Assembly: GCA_040216765.1 (NCBI GenBank)
Contig: JAVJON010000041.1
Coordinates: 89,543-153,542, forward strand
Source of the DNA: Marinibaculum sp040216765
GTDB lineage: Bacteria; Pseudomonadota; Alphaproteobacteria; Ferrovibrionales; Ferrovibrionaceae
Direction of reading: 5' to 3'
DNA: 64,000 nucleotides
Position 1 is the stretch's first letter; each line of letters begins with the position of its first letter. Shown piece after piece: positions 1-8,397 of this stretch. The notes under the pieces are model-generated. The model was not told the origin of the DNA. It worked only from the letters and a program-made list of their open reading frames with translations, and did no database searches. Position numbers and translations under genes: made by a program.

Positions 1-60
1 TGGTGCGTCGACTGGTACCGGACCGAGACGATGAAGCGGTTCGGCCGGGACGCCGGATAG
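1..60 (+). CDS. C-terminal fragment of an unidentified protein
   Basis: An open frame enters from the left edge and ends at a TAG at 58-60, giving the last 19 residues (WCVDWYRTETMKRFGRDAG). Codon use is G/C-rich at third positions like its neighbours. The fragment is too short to assign a family. It converges on the SLC13-type gene with only 16 bases between the stop codons, so a real gene end here is plausible. The upstream sequence lies outside the window. Confidence 0.5.
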   Translation, partial: WCVDWYRTETMKRFGRDAG

Positions 61-76
61 CGGCCGGGCCGGCGCA

Positions 77-1855
77 TCAGAGCGGCCAGAACAGCAGGAT
101 GAGCGGCACGCCGGCGGCGACGACGATGATCTCCACCGGCAGGCCCATCCGCCAGTAGTCCCAGAAACGGTAGCCGCCCGGCCCCATCACCAGGGTGTTG
201 TTCTGGTGCCCGATCGGCGTCAGGAAGGCGCAGGAGGCGCCCACCGCGACCGCCATCAGGAAGGCGTCGGGATCGACCTGCAGGCCGCCGGCGATGCCGA
301 CCGCGATCGGTGCCATCATGACCGCGGTGGCGGCGTTGTTGACGATGTCGGAGATCGTCATCGTCACGATCATCACCAGGGCCAGCAGCGCCCAGGCCGG
401 CAGGCTGCCCGACAGCGACAGCAGTTGGGTGGCGATCAGGTCGGTGGTGCCGGTGGTCTGCAATGCGGCACCGACCGGCAGCAGGGCGCCCAGGAGGACG
501 ATCACCGACCAGTCGATCGCCTCGTAGGCCTGGCTCAGCGGCATCACCTTCAGCAGCATCAGGAGCGCCACCCCGGCGGTCAGGGCGATCGCCACCGGCA
601 GCAGGTCGACCGCCGCCACCGCGATCGCGCCCAGCGCGACGGCCAGGATCGTGACGGCATGGCGCGGGACGCCGATGCGCAGCTCCCGCTGGGCGAGCGG
701 CAGGCAGCCCAGGGTCGACATCGCGACGGCGAGCTGGTCCTCCTGCCCCTGCAGCAGCAGCACATCGCCGGCCTGGAAGCGGAAGCTGCGCAGCCTGCCG
801 CGATGGGCATGGCCTTCGCGCGCCACGGCAAGCAGGTTGATGCCGTAGCGCGACCGCAGGTGCATTTCCCGCGCCGTATTGCCGGCAATCAGCGCCCGGG
901 GCATGACCACGGCCTCGGTCAACCCGAAGCCCTGTCCCTGCAGCCCGCGGTCCGGCACCTCGCGGTCCTGCTCCACAAGCCCCAGGCCGAGGGCCTCGAC
1001 GATGCCCTGGATCGCCTCCGGCGCGGCCTGCAGGATCAGCACATCCTCGCCCTGGATGCGCTCCCACGGCGCGAAGGCGGGGATCTGGCGGTCGCTGCGG
1101 AACAGGCTCAGCACACGGGCATCCTGGCCCTCCACCTGCTGCTCGACCTCGGCCACCGTCTTGCCGATCAGCGGGCTATCGGCCGGCACCCGGGCCTCGG
1201 TGATATATTCCTGGATGCCGTACAGTTCCGGCCGGCCGGAATGATGCCGCCGTGGCAGCAGGTGCCAGCCGACGAGCGCGACGAAGACCAGCCCGAGTAT
1301 GGCCAGCCCGCCGCCCACCGGCGCGAAGGAGAACATCTCGAACGGCGCCCCCAGGGCGTCTGCCCGGTAGTTGGAGATGATGATGTTCGGCGGGGTCCCG
1401 ATCAGGGTGACCAGCCCGCCCAGCATGCTGGTGAAGGCCATCGGCATCAGCAGGATGGCGGGCGAGCGTTCCGCCCGGGCCGCCGACGCGATCGCCACCG
1501 GCATCAGCAGGGCCAGGGCGCCCACATTGTTCATGAAGGCGGAGAGCACCGTGACGATCAGGCAGAGGCTGCCGACCTGCAGCCAGGCCGGGCCCGCGGT
1601 CGGCACCATCCTGCTGGCCAGCCAGTCGATGACGCCGGACAGCATCAGCATGCGGCCCAGCACCAGCACGGCGGCCACCGTGATCACTGCGGGATGGGCA
1701 AAGCCGGAGAACGCCTCCCCCGTCGGCACCAGCCCCAGCAGCACGGCTGCCAGCAGGGCGGTCAGCGCCACCAGGTCGTAGCGCCACCGCCCCCAGGCGA
1801 AGAGACCCAGGGTTGCGGCCAGCAGGGCGCAGATGGCGATCTGCTCGGTCGTCAT
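77..1855 (-). CDS. SLC13-family permease with two TrkA-C (RCK_C) domains
   Basis: This 592-residue inner-membrane protein looks like a DASS/SLC13-type anion transporter. Hydrophobic segments fill residues 1-210 and about 395-592. Between them lie two TrkA-C-like soluble domains at roughly 215-290 and 309-388, the arrangement seen in the bacterial 'SLC13 family permease' group often annotated for sulfate or dicarboxylate uptake. The motif GTPPNIIIS in the first half and TPIGHQNNTLVMGPG near the end are the paired SLC13-type re-entrant motifs. I chose the ATG at 1853-1855 because the protein then begins directly at the first membrane helix. The longer in-frame extension to 1987 is Pro/Arg-rich with no family character. 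No strong ribosome binding site is visible. The substrate cannot be inferred. Confidence 0.85.
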   Translation of the reverse strand: MTTEQIAICALLAATLGLFAWGRWRYDLVALTALLAAVLLGLVPTGEAFSGFAHPAVITVAAVLVLGRMLMLSGVIDWLASRMVPTAGPAWLQVGSLCLIVTVLSAFMNNVGALALLMPVAIASAARAERSPAILLMPMAFTSMLGGLVTLIGTPPNIIISNYRADALGAPFEMFSFAPVGGGLAILGLVFVALVGWHLLPRRHHSGRPELYGIQEYITEARVPADSPLIGKTVAEVEQQVEGQDARVLSLFRSDRQIPAFAPWERIQGEDVLILQAAPEAIQGIVEALGLGLVEQDREVPDRGLQGQGFGLTEAVVMPRALIAGNTAREMHLRSRYGINLLAVAREGHAHRGRLRSFRFQAGDVLLLQGQEDQLAVAMSTLGCLPLAQRELRIGVPRHAVTILAVALGAIAVAAVDLLPVAIALTAGVALLMLLKVMPLSQAYEAIDWSVIVLLGALLPVGAALQTTGTTDLIATQLLSLSGSLPAWALLALVMIVTMTISDIVNNAATAVMMAPIAVGIAGGLQVDPDAFLMAVAVGASCAFLTPIGHQNNTLVMGPGGYRFWDYWRMGLPVEIIVVAAGVPLILLFWPL

Positions 1856-2037
1856 CGCAGGGGGGTCATCGGGTGGAATGCCTTCACGGTGGGAGCCGCG
1901 CGCCGGTGGCGACAGACGCACAGCAGTGCCAGAATTCCCGGCAGATCGCAAAACGCCGGATGGCGCGCAAGGTTCCGCCAACGGCACCCCCTCCGCGGAC
2001 GGTCAGCGGCGGGGCAGCCTGGGAAGGAAGATCGGCC

Positions 2038-3252
2038 ATGGCCTATGACGGCAGCCTTCGCCTGATGGGACAGCTTGCTGCGGACCTTGCGGCCGGCGGT
2101 CGCCAGCTCGACAGCGAAATCGGCTACCTGGACCCGGCGGTCTACACCGACCCGGACCGCTTTGCCGCGGAATGGGATCTGCTGTTCCATCGTCAGCCCT
2201 TGCTGGCCGGGCATGGCAGCATGCTGCCGGACAGGGGGTCCGTGATGACGGAGGACCGGCTCGGTATCCCGATGATCCTGGCGCGCGGCCGCGACGGCCG
2301 GGTGCGCGGCTTCGTCAATGCCTGTCGCCACCGCAACACGCGGGTGCTGGCGCCCGGCACGGCCCGGCGGATGTCCTCCCTCGTCTGCCCCTATCACAAC
2401 TGGGTCTATGGGCTGGAAGGGGAGCTGCGGCATATCCCCTGCGCCGAGGACGGCTTTCCCGGCCTCGACCCCGCCGGCTACGGGCTGGCACCGATTCCCT
2501 GCAGGGAACATCAGGGCTGGCTCTGGCTGCAGGCGACCCCGCGCGGCCGGATGGACCTGGACGGGCATCTGGAGGGCCTGGCGGAGGATTTCGACGCGCT
2601 GGGCATCGCCGGGCTCACCCTGTTCCGCCAGCATGCAGTCACCCGCCGGACCAACTGGAAACTTGTGGTGGATGCCTTCCTGGAGGTCTACCACGTGAAA
2701 CGGCTGCACAGCACGACGATCGGCCCCTATTTCCTGGACACCTCCGCCCGATTCGAGACGGTCGGGCGACATATCCGCGCCGCGGTCGGGCGCACCGGGT
2801 TCGAGGAGGTGCGCCGCCGCCCGCAGGCGGAATGGGACGACCGCAGCCATGTCACCCTGGTGCATTACGTGTTTCCGAACACGATCCTGGTCTTCCATCC
2901 CGACTATGTCAGCCAGATCGCGCTTTATCCGGTCAGCCCGGACGAGACGGTCTTCGTGCACAGCCTGCTGGTGCCGCCTTTCGAGGGTTTGCCGGACGCC
3001 GACAAGGCCCGGGCGCATTACGAGCGCTCCTTCGCCCTGATCGACGGCGAGGTCTTCAACAAGGAGGACCTGGCGGTCTGCGAGGCCGCGCAGTCCGCCA
3101 TGCGATCCGGGGCGAACGAGCGGCTGACCCTGGGGCGGTTCGAACTTGGCGTGCGGCTGTTCCACCGGATCCTGGAGGAGGCGCTGGCCCCTGGCGTGCC
3201 GGCAGGGCAGCCTCCGGGCCTGCCCGCAGGGGCGACCGCGGGTGGCGCCTGA
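2038..3252 (+). CDS. Rieske [2Fe-2S] aromatic-ring-hydroxylating oxygenase, alpha subunit-like
   Basis: This 404-residue protein is the catalytic component of a Rieske non-haem iron oxygenase. The Rieske cluster ligands are C96-x-H98 and C117-x-x-H120 (CRH...CPYHNW). The mononuclear iron site follows at D212-x3-E216-x2-H219-x4-H224 (DAFLEVYHVKRLH), where D212 is the residue that normally bridges the two sites. ATG 2038 is preceded by a clear AAGGAAG ribosome binding site. It stands alone: no small beta subunit, ferredoxin or reductase lies beside it. It could therefore be a homomeric Rieske oxygenase of the carnitine, quaternary-amine or demethylase type using an unlinked reductase. The substrate is unknown. 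Confidence 0.88.
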   Translation: MAYDGSLRLMGQLAADLAAGGRQLDSEIGYLDPAVYTDPDRFAAEWDLLFHRQPLLAGHGSMLPDRGSVMTEDRLGIPMILARGRDGRVRGFVNACRHRNTRVLAPGTARRMSSLVCPYHNWVYGLEGELRHIPCAEDGFPGLDPAGYGLAPIPCREHQGWLWLQATPRGRMDLDGHLEGLAEDFDALGIAGLTLFRQHAVTRRTNWKLVVDAFLEVYHVKRLHSTTIGPYFLDTSARFETVGRHIRAAVGRTGFEEVRRRPQAEWDDRSHVTLVHYVFPNTILVFHPDYVSQIALYPVSPDETVFVHSLLVPPFEGLPDADKARAHYERSFALIDGEVFNKEDLAVCEAAQSAMRSGANERLTLGRFELGVRLFHRILEEALAPGVPAGQPPGLPAGATAGGA

Positions 3253-3255
3253 GCA

Positions 3256-3287
3256 AAAAAAAGGGCCGCCGGTTTTGCCGGCGGCCC
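3256..3287 (-). terminator. Intrinsic terminator of the minus-strand small RNA
   Basis: A perfect 10-bp GC-rich stem (GGGCCGCCGG 3263-3272, CCGGCGGCCC 3278-3287, 5-nt loop) is followed on the minus strand by eight T residues (A tract 3255-3262 on the plus strand). The polarity fits termination of a minus-strand transcript. The plus-strand Rieske gene ending at 3252 has no T tract after the hairpin, although the hairpin may still protect its mRNA end. Confidence 0.85.
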
Positions 3288-3328
3288 AGTTCGGATCTTA
3301 GGAGATGTCGCGAGACCTGCCCGCGAGC
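3256..3328 (-). ncRNA. Candidate Fur-controlled small RNA (about 73 nt)
   Basis: A compact transcription unit with no protein gene: promoter, predicted start near 3328 and terminator ending near 3256. Predicted structure from 5' to 3': a small hairpin (TCGCG 3326-3322 pairing with CGCGA 3312-3308), an unstructured middle containing ACATCTCCTAAG, then the terminator stem and U tract. The middle segment contains UCUCCU, complementary to AGGAGA-type ribosome binding sites, as expected for a trans-acting antisense RNA that blocks translation. No ATG or GTG starts a reading frame inside it. Iron-repressed RNAs such as RyhB, PrrF and NrrF have this promoter/Fur-site/terminator design, but I see no sequence homology to them. 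An alternative is the 3' end of a longer antisense transcript. Confidence 0.62.
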
Positions 3329-3334
3329 GAGGCC

Positions 3335-3379
3335 ACTATAGGCCAGACTGCCTGGTATGCAAATGAGAATGATCCGCAT
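3335..3379 (-). promoter_or_regulatory. Sigma70-like promoter overlapped by a Fur-like box
   Basis: On the minus strand: -35 TTGCAT (3362-3357), 16-nt spacer, -10 TATAGT (3340-3335). A Fur-like site on the plus strand at 3359-3377 (GCAAATGAGAATGATCCGC) matches 12 of 19 positions of the classical GATAATGATAATCATTATC consensus and covers the -35 element, the expected place for repression. The 9-mer TGAGAATGA recurs, in reverse complement, in front of the siderophore receptor gene at 60515-60523. Confidence 0.6.
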
Positions 3380-3533
3380 AAGCGAGATTTTTCCGCTCTT
3401 GTCCGAATCCGCCGCGCCGCCGCCCGCCTCAGGCGCAAGGTCCGTGGCGGGGGCGGGCCCGTGCCGGGCCGGGACTTGACAAGGCGCCGTTGTCCGGGCG
3501 CCTTTGCGGCGCGAGGACAGATGCGAGGATGCC

Positions 3534-4091
3534 ATGGCAGGTGACAGGACGGATCGGCAACGCACGGGCACGCTAGGCCGGTCCCGCTTGCCCGGCCGCC
3601 GGGGCGGAGCGGCAGCCGTTGCGGCCCTGCTGTCGGCCGTCCTGCTGGCCGGCGGGCAGGCCGGTTCCGTCGTCGCGCAGGGGTTCCCGCTGCGCATCGA
3701 TTGCCCGGATGCCCCGCTCTATGCCGCCGGCGGCCTGACCCTGGTCCGCGACCTGGAGGCCCAGGGCCTGGTGCTGTCGGCGCGGATCGGCCACAACCGG
3801 ATGCCGGAAAGCTACGACATCAGCTGCCGGACCGAAGCGGCGCCCGCCGCGGCACAGGGCACCCCGCCGGCCGCGGCCAAGGACCGGTCCAGCTACCTGT
3901 TCGTCTGCACCGCCCATGCGGCAGGACGCAGCACCGGCGGTGCCCAGGCCAGCTGGCTGGGCAGCGTGCCCGCCGGCGTCGGCCTCGACCATCCCGACAC
4001 CCAGGCCTCCATCGCTGCCGCGATCTGCCCTGCGGCGCGGCTGGCCCTGGCGCGCTTCCGCGCCGACGGCGAGCCGCAAGGCCGCAGATGA
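3534..4091 (+). CDS. Exported hypothetical protein with four cysteines
   Basis: A 185-residue protein of unknown family. An Arg-rich N-terminus is followed by a hydrophobic segment (AAAVAALLSAVLLAGG, about residues 24-39) and a likely cleavage region near SVVAQG, so the mature part is probably periplasmic. Cysteines in IDCPD, ISCRT, FVCTA and AAICP suggest two disulfides. ATG 3534 follows a GAGG at 3525-3528. An 8-bp inverted repeat (AAGGCGCC 3481-3488, GGCGCCTT 3497-3504) lies about 30 bases upstream, and a TTGACA sits at 3476-3481 without a convincing -10 partner. Its stop overlaps the start of the next small membrane protein (ATGA), so the two are probably translated together. Confidence 0.65.
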   Translation: MAGDRTDRQRTGTLGRSRLPGRRGGAAAVAALLSAVLLAGGQAGSVVAQGFPLRIDCPDAPLYAAGGLTLVRDLEAQGLVLSARIGHNRMPESYDISCRTEAAPAAAQGTPPAAAKDRSSYLFVCTAHAAGRSTGGAQASWLGSVPAGVGLDHPDTQASIAAAICPAARLALARFRADGEPQGRR

Positions 4092-4351
4092 GCGCAGGCC
4101 GGGAAGAAGAAACGGCCGGGCCGCCGCCGCGGCCGCTGCGCGGCGCACGGCTGCTGCGGGCAACGCGGGTCGCCGGCGGGCTCACCCTGGCGCTGGTGCT
4201 GCTGCACTATGTCGGCCTGATCGGCACGCCGCCGCCGCCGCTGCCGCAGCTCGGCGTCTACCTCCTGGCGGGCGCGGCGGGCGGCGGGCTGTTCGGCCTC
4301 GCGGACTGGCTGCGGCACCGCGCGCGCAGCGGCAGCACCGATCCCGCCTGA
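4088..4351 (+). CDS. Small two-helix membrane protein
   Basis: An 87-residue protein with two hydrophobic segments (VAGGLTLALVLLHYVGLIG and LGVYLLAGAAGGGLFGLADWL) separated by a Pro-rich turn (TPPPPLPQ). A basic N-terminal region suggests the N-terminus is cytoplasmic. The start codon overlaps the stop of the preceding exported protein by ATGA, which implies translational coupling and perhaps a shared envelope role. No family is recognised. Codon use matches the neighbours. It is short, but the coupling and clean membrane topology make it likely real. Confidence 0.6.
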   Translation: MSAGREEETAGPPPRPLRGARLLRATRVAGGLTLALVLLHYVGLIGTPPPPLPQLGVYLLAGAAGGGLFGLADWLRHRARSGSTDPA

Positions 4352-4472
4352 TCCCGCCGGGCCGTCGCCCGGCGCCGGCGCCGGGGAATCTGGCATGCAC
4401 CTTGCTACCCATCCTGCCAACAGTGTTGAAAGCTGCCGGCCCGTTGCGCCGGCACGCGATGCAGGATGCAGT

Positions 4473-5423
4473 ATGTCAGCTCTCTCTTTCGTGCCGACTG
4501 TCGACCTGATGCGCGCCGAGGCGGCCGGCGCATCGCGCGACGTCGCGACCGCGATCGGCCAGGCGAGCCGCCGCACAGGGGTCGATTTTGCCTACCTGCT
4601 GGCCCAGGCCCGGCAGGAAAGCAGCTTCCAGCCAGCGGTCAAGGCGGCAACCTCTTCCGCCACCGGGCTCTATCAGTTCATCGACCAGACCTGGCTGGGC
4701 ACGGTCAAGGCGCATGGCGACAAGCATGGCCTGGGGCCCTATGCCGACCTGATCCAGACCGATGCCAGGGGCCGTCATTCGGTTGCCGATACGGCGGACC
4801 GGCAGGCGATCCTGGACATGCGCAAGGATCCGCAGATCGCCTCGCTGATGGCCGCCGAACATGCGCGCGAGAACGGCCTCGCGCTGGAGGCGGCGCTTGG
4901 CCGCCCGGCGACCGCGACCGACCTCTACATGGCGCATTTCCTGGGTGTCGAGGGCGCGAAGGATTTCCTCTCGGCCAGGGAGGGCAATCCCGGCCAGTCC
5001 GCCGCTGACCTGATGCCGCGGGCCGCGCGGGCCAATCGGGGCGTGTTCTACGACGCCGCCGGGAACCCGCGCAGCGTCGGCGAGGTCTATGACCGCTTTG
5101 CTGCCAAGTTCGAGGACCTGACGGGGCCGGGCGCCGAGGGGGCGCTGATGGCGGACCGCCATCCGGCGCCGGCAGGCGGGCTGGCAATGGGCAACCGCCC
5201 GGCCGGCAGCTACGCGATGGGGGCACCGCTGGCCGACGGGCAGTCGATCCTCACCCGCCCGCGGCTGGGCACCGGCGCCACCGCCGCGCTGGGACCCACG
5301 ATCCGCCCGGAATCCTTCCTGGCGATCGCTGCCCTGCAGGAAGTGGCCGCGGGCCTGGGCGGCGCGCCGGATCGCGCCGGCGCGGCCTTCGACCGTCGCG
5401 ACGGCCAAAGCCTGCGCGGCTGA
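4473..5423 (+). CDS. Lytic-transglycosylase-like (SLT fold) protein
   Basis: A 316-residue protein whose residues 25-170 resemble the SLT/lysozyme-like fold that cleaves peptidoglycan glycan strands. The likely catalytic Glu is E49 in LLAQARQESSF, followed by the family-typical turn SATGLYQFIDQTW (about 62-74). Downstream are AEHARENG and LYMAHFLG segments usual in this group. The C-terminal 130 residues are Ala/Gly/Pro-rich without a known domain. I chose ATG 4473, preceded by AGGA at 4463-4466 with 6-nt spacing. No signal peptide is evident, so export may use a flagellar or other non-Sec route. This resembles cytoplasm-made muramidases tied to flagella or phage tails, but no such genes are nearby. 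Confidence 0.75.
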   Translation: MSALSFVPTVDLMRAEAAGASRDVATAIGQASRRTGVDFAYLLAQARQESSFQPAVKAATSSATGLYQFIDQTWLGTVKAHGDKHGLGPYADLIQTDARGRHSVADTADRQAILDMRKDPQIASLMAAEHARENGLALEAALGRPATATDLYMAHFLGVEGAKDFLSAREGNPGQSAADLMPRAARANRGVFYDAAGNPRSVGEVYDRFAAKFEDLTGPGAEGALMADRHPAPAGGLAMGNRPAGSYAMGAPLADGQSILTRPRLGTGATAALGPTIRPESFLAIAALQEVAAGLGGAPDRAGAAFDRRDGQSLRG

Positions 5424-5447
5424 ACCTGCCGTCGAGGCGCCGGCCGG

Positions 5448-7448
5448 TCAGGCGTCGGCGAGTTCTTCCTGCCGCCGGCCGGCGGGCTCCGCCGTTGCGG
5501 TTTCGGCGGTCGCGCGAACCAGCACCCGCCCATCCACGTAGAGCCGGTCCAGCCCCGCGTTCAGCAGGAAGTCGACGGCCTCGGCCGGCGTCTCGATGAC
5601 GGGTTGCCCCGGCCCGTTGAACGAGGTGTTGATCACCACCGGCACGCCGGTCAGCCTGTGGAACGCCTTGATCAGGCGGTAATAGCCGCCACAGCCGGCA
5701 TTCACGGTCTGCACCCGCGCCGTGCCATCGACATGGGTGATCGCCGGCACCCGGTGGGGCTGCAGGACATCGGCGGTGAACAGCATGAAGGGCGAGGGCA
5801 GTGGCGTGCCTGCAAACCACTGGGCCGCCTCTTCTTCCAGCACCGCCGGTGCGAAGGGGCGCCAGGTTTCCCGGCCCTTGACCTCGTTCACCCGCAGCAG
5901 GTTGGAGCCGTCCCGCGGGTCCGCCAGGATCGAGCGGTGGCCCAGGGCGCGCGGGCCGATCTCGCTGCGTCCCTCGAACCAGCCGATAATCTCGTTGCGC
6001 GCCAGGGCCGCCGCCGCGTCCTCGGCGGCATCGGCCACCTGCAGTTCCACCACCGCCCCGTCCGCGGCGGCAAGGGCGGCGGTCACGGCGCCCGGCGCGA
6101 CCTGCGGCCCCAGATAGGCGCTCGGCCAGTAGCCGGGCCCGCGGGGACGCAGCGGCCGGTCCAGGATCTGGTGATTGACATAGAGCCCGGCGCCGATCGC
6201 CAGGCCGCTGTCGTTGCAGCCCGGTTCCACGAAGACCCGGTCGAACAGGCCGGCGCCGGCCAGCAGGCTGTTGGTCGGGCAGCTCAGCGCAGTGCCGCCG
6301 GTATGCCCCAGATTGCGTGTCGCCAGGCCGGAATTGTCCAGCAGCCGACGCAGGCTGCGGGCGGTGTAGAGCAGGGTCTGCTCCAGCAGCTGCTCGCAGC
6401 TTGCCGCGACATCCGCATTGATCGGGGCCGTGGCGAAGTCGCGCAGGCCTGCCACGGACATGTCATAGCCCAGCTCCGCGGCAAGCTGGCGGTAGTGGCT
6501 GATCCACTCCTTGTTGCCGTTCGAGTAGTCCTCGCCCTTCTCGAACCGGTTGCCCACGAACTCCGGCTTGAAGAAGGCCGGTTCGCCATAGGAGGCGAGA
6601 CCCATCAGCTTGCCCGAGGCATCCCATTCGCCGAGATGCAGATGCTGCGACATCAGGATGTAGAGCGCGCCCACATTGTTGTAGTGCGGAAACAGCGGGT
6701 AGATCGCGGTATCGCGCGCATAGAGCATGAAGCCCGACAGGTAGTCAGACGCCACGCCGCCGTCGTTCGACAGGATCGCCGCCTCCGGGAAGCCGGACTG
6801 GTAATAGTTCGACGCGGCATGGGCCATGTGGTGCTGGACGCAATAGCCCGGGATCTCGCGACCGTGCAGGCGCACCGTCACCGGCAGGTCGAACTGCCGC
6901 CGGCGGTCCGCAATCTGCGCCAGCTCGACCCGCTGCGCGGCAATCTCCTTCAGGGTCAGGTGCTGCTTCCATTCCGGCGGATTGGCATAGATGTCGGGCG
7001 ACGGGATGTGCCGCCAGGCGGCAGGGTCGTAGGGCGCGCCTTCCGGAAAGATCTCGGCGAGGAATCCCGGGTCGCTGCCGGACCGCCCCAGATGCTCGCG
7101 CATCGGCATGACAACCTCCGCTGCCGCGGCGGCGCGGTCGCGGTACTGGTCGCGGCAGGCGGAATCGGCGCTCTCGGGGTGGCGCGCGTGCAGCTCCGCG
7201 CGGATCTCCAGCGGGTCGTCGACAGGCAGGATGAACTCGATGCGCTGGGAAGAGACGATGGCGCAATAGTCGATGTCCTGCACCCGCAGGCCGGCATCGG
7301 CCAGGGCCTTGTCGATCAGGTCGACGGTCAGGCCGATATGGTGCTTCACCCGCGTGTGACGCTCGCGGAGCAGGCAGTTCACCACCTCATGGTCCCGCAG
7401 GACCGCCACTGCAGCGTCATGGCCGAAATTCAGGGCCAGGATGTTCAT
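5448..7448 (-). CDS. Carbamoyltransferase, NodU/CmcH family
   Basis: A 666-residue enzyme that should transfer a carbamoyl group from carbamoyl phosphate, via carbamoyl-adenylate, to a hydroxyl on a sugar or secondary metabolite. The N-terminus MNILALNFGHDAAVAV is the actin-like/TsaD-like fold of the family. The metal site HHMAHA lies near residue 205 and is followed by ILSNDGGVASD. A GGTALSCPTN...NDSGLAIGAGL block follows. The C-terminal domain carries GRSEIGPRALGHRSILADPR, a hallmark of the group. Full length compared with NodU and CmcH. It starts a three-gene minus-strand row with a methyltransferase and a dioxygenase, which suggests sugar or metabolite tailoring. No nod genes are present, so a NodU role is not implied. 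Confidence 0.9.
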   Translation of the reverse strand: MNILALNFGHDAAVAVLRDHEVVNCLLRERHTRVKHHIGLTVDLIDKALADAGLRVQDIDYCAIVSSQRIEFILPVDDPLEIRAELHARHPESADSACRDQYRDRAAAAAEVVMPMREHLGRSGSDPGFLAEIFPEGAPYDPAAWRHIPSPDIYANPPEWKQHLTLKEIAAQRVELAQIADRRRQFDLPVTVRLHGREIPGYCVQHHMAHAASNYYQSGFPEAAILSNDGGVASDYLSGFMLYARDTAIYPLFPHYNNVGALYILMSQHLHLGEWDASGKLMGLASYGEPAFFKPEFVGNRFEKGEDYSNGNKEWISHYRQLAAELGYDMSVAGLRDFATAPINADVAASCEQLLEQTLLYTARSLRRLLDNSGLATRNLGHTGGTALSCPTNSLLAGAGLFDRVFVEPGCNDSGLAIGAGLYVNHQILDRPLRPRGPGYWPSAYLGPQVAPGAVTAALAAADGAVVELQVADAAEDAAAALARNEIIGWFEGRSEIGPRALGHRSILADPRDGSNLLRVNEVKGRETWRPFAPAVLEEEAAQWFAGTPLPSPFMLFTADVLQPHRVPAITHVDGTARVQTVNAGCGGYYRLIKAFHRLTGVPVVINTSFNGPGQPVIETPAEAVDFLLNAGLDRLYVDGRVLVRATAETATAEPAGRRQEELADA

Positions 7449-7500
7449 GTCGTCGTGACTCCAAAGGGAATGGCGCTGCCCCCGGGCAGGGGGCGATCGG

Positions 7501-8316
7501 TCACCGGTTGGGCGTGCGCTTGATCAACATGCCCTGGCCGGTCGGAAGTTCCACGATGAGCTGCCCGTGCGCCGCGGCGAACCGGTCGGCCACAACACGC
7601 TGCTCCGCATAATAGGACCAGCCATAGTCATCCAGGACGATCATCCCGCCATCGCTGATCCGGTCGAACAGGGCATCCAGGGCGGCGGCCTCCGCGGCGG
7701 CATTGTTCATGTCCAGATGCAGGAAGGAGATCCGCTCCGGTGCGGTTTCCGGCAGGGCATCGGGCACCTTGCCGCGGACCACCAGGACACCGGGATGGGG
7801 CTGGAAGCGTGCCACCACTTCGGCAAACAGGGCATTGCCGTGACTGGGCAGGCGATGGCCGACGCCGCCGCCATCGCCCGGGTCGAACAGGTCGTACAGC
7901 ACGAACCGCTTGCCGGCCTTGTGCTGCTGGACATAGCGGCAGATCACTTCCGCGCTGTAGCCGCGATAGGTGCCGCATTCGACGAAATCGCCGGGCACGG
8001 CCAGGCAGTTCTTCGCCGCCCAGGTCAGGATGTGGGTGCGCCAGGCGATGACCAGGTCGCGATCCTCGCGCGCGCAGGCTCGCAGCGCAGCAACGAAGGG
8101 CTTGTCCTCCAGGAAGGACAGCGCGCGGCCGATCGTGAGCAGGTTGTCTGCGAAATATCCTGTTGCCCCGGTGCGATTCAGCGGCGCGCATTCCCCCAGG
8201 AAGTGGGCCAGCCGCACCTCGAACTGCTTCTTCTTTTCCGCAGTGGCGAAGGTCGGCGGGAAATATTTCAGCGGAACCTCGAAGGCGGCCTCGTCCGCCG
8301 GTGCGGCATCGCTCAT
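7501..8316 (-). CDS. TylF/MycF-like SAM-dependent O-methyltransferase
   Basis: A 271-residue class I SAM methyltransferase. The SAM-binding motif is FVECGTYRGYSAEVI, followed by the acidic loop YDLFDPG. The metal/active-site region is LHLDMNNAAAE...GMIVLDDYGW, characteristic of the TylF group, which methylates deoxysugars in macrolide biosynthesis and is also found in surface-polysaccharide loci. ATG 8316 begins MSDAAPADEA. It lies between the carbamoyltransferase and the dioxygenase on the same strand with gaps of about 50-80 bases, so an operon is likely. The substrate is inferred only from context: probably a sugar hydroxyl on the same product the carbamoyltransferase modifies. Confidence 0.82.
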   Translation of the reverse strand: MSDAAPADEAAFEVPLKYFPPTFATAEKKKQFEVRLAHFLGECAPLNRTGATGYFADNLLTIGRALSFLEDKPFVAALRACAREDRDLVIAWRTHILTWAAKNCLAVPGDFVECGTYRGYSAEVICRYVQQHKAGKRFVLYDLFDPGDGGGVGHRLPSHGNALFAEVVARFQPHPGVLVVRGKVPDALPETAPERISFLHLDMNNAAAEAAALDALFDRISDGGMIVLDDYGWSYYAEQRVVADRFAAAHGQLIVELPTGQGMLIKRTPNR

Positions 8317-8397
8317 GTCAGGACTTTCTCTATGGCGCGCTGCGCCCGGGAACGGCCCGGATCGCCGCCGCAGCGCCGGACAGTGGGCGGGGCCGGG

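Noticed and set aside
206..2065. Long plus-strand reading frame opposite the SLC13 gene
   Set aside because: Arg/His/Gln-rich composition without domains. It is the antisense shadow of a high-GC gene with strong family features.
3476..3504. TTGACA plus hairpin before the exported protein at 3534 as a promoter-attenuator
   Set aside because: No -10 element lies at proper distance, and the hairpin has only TTT after it. Evidence is too thin for a feature.
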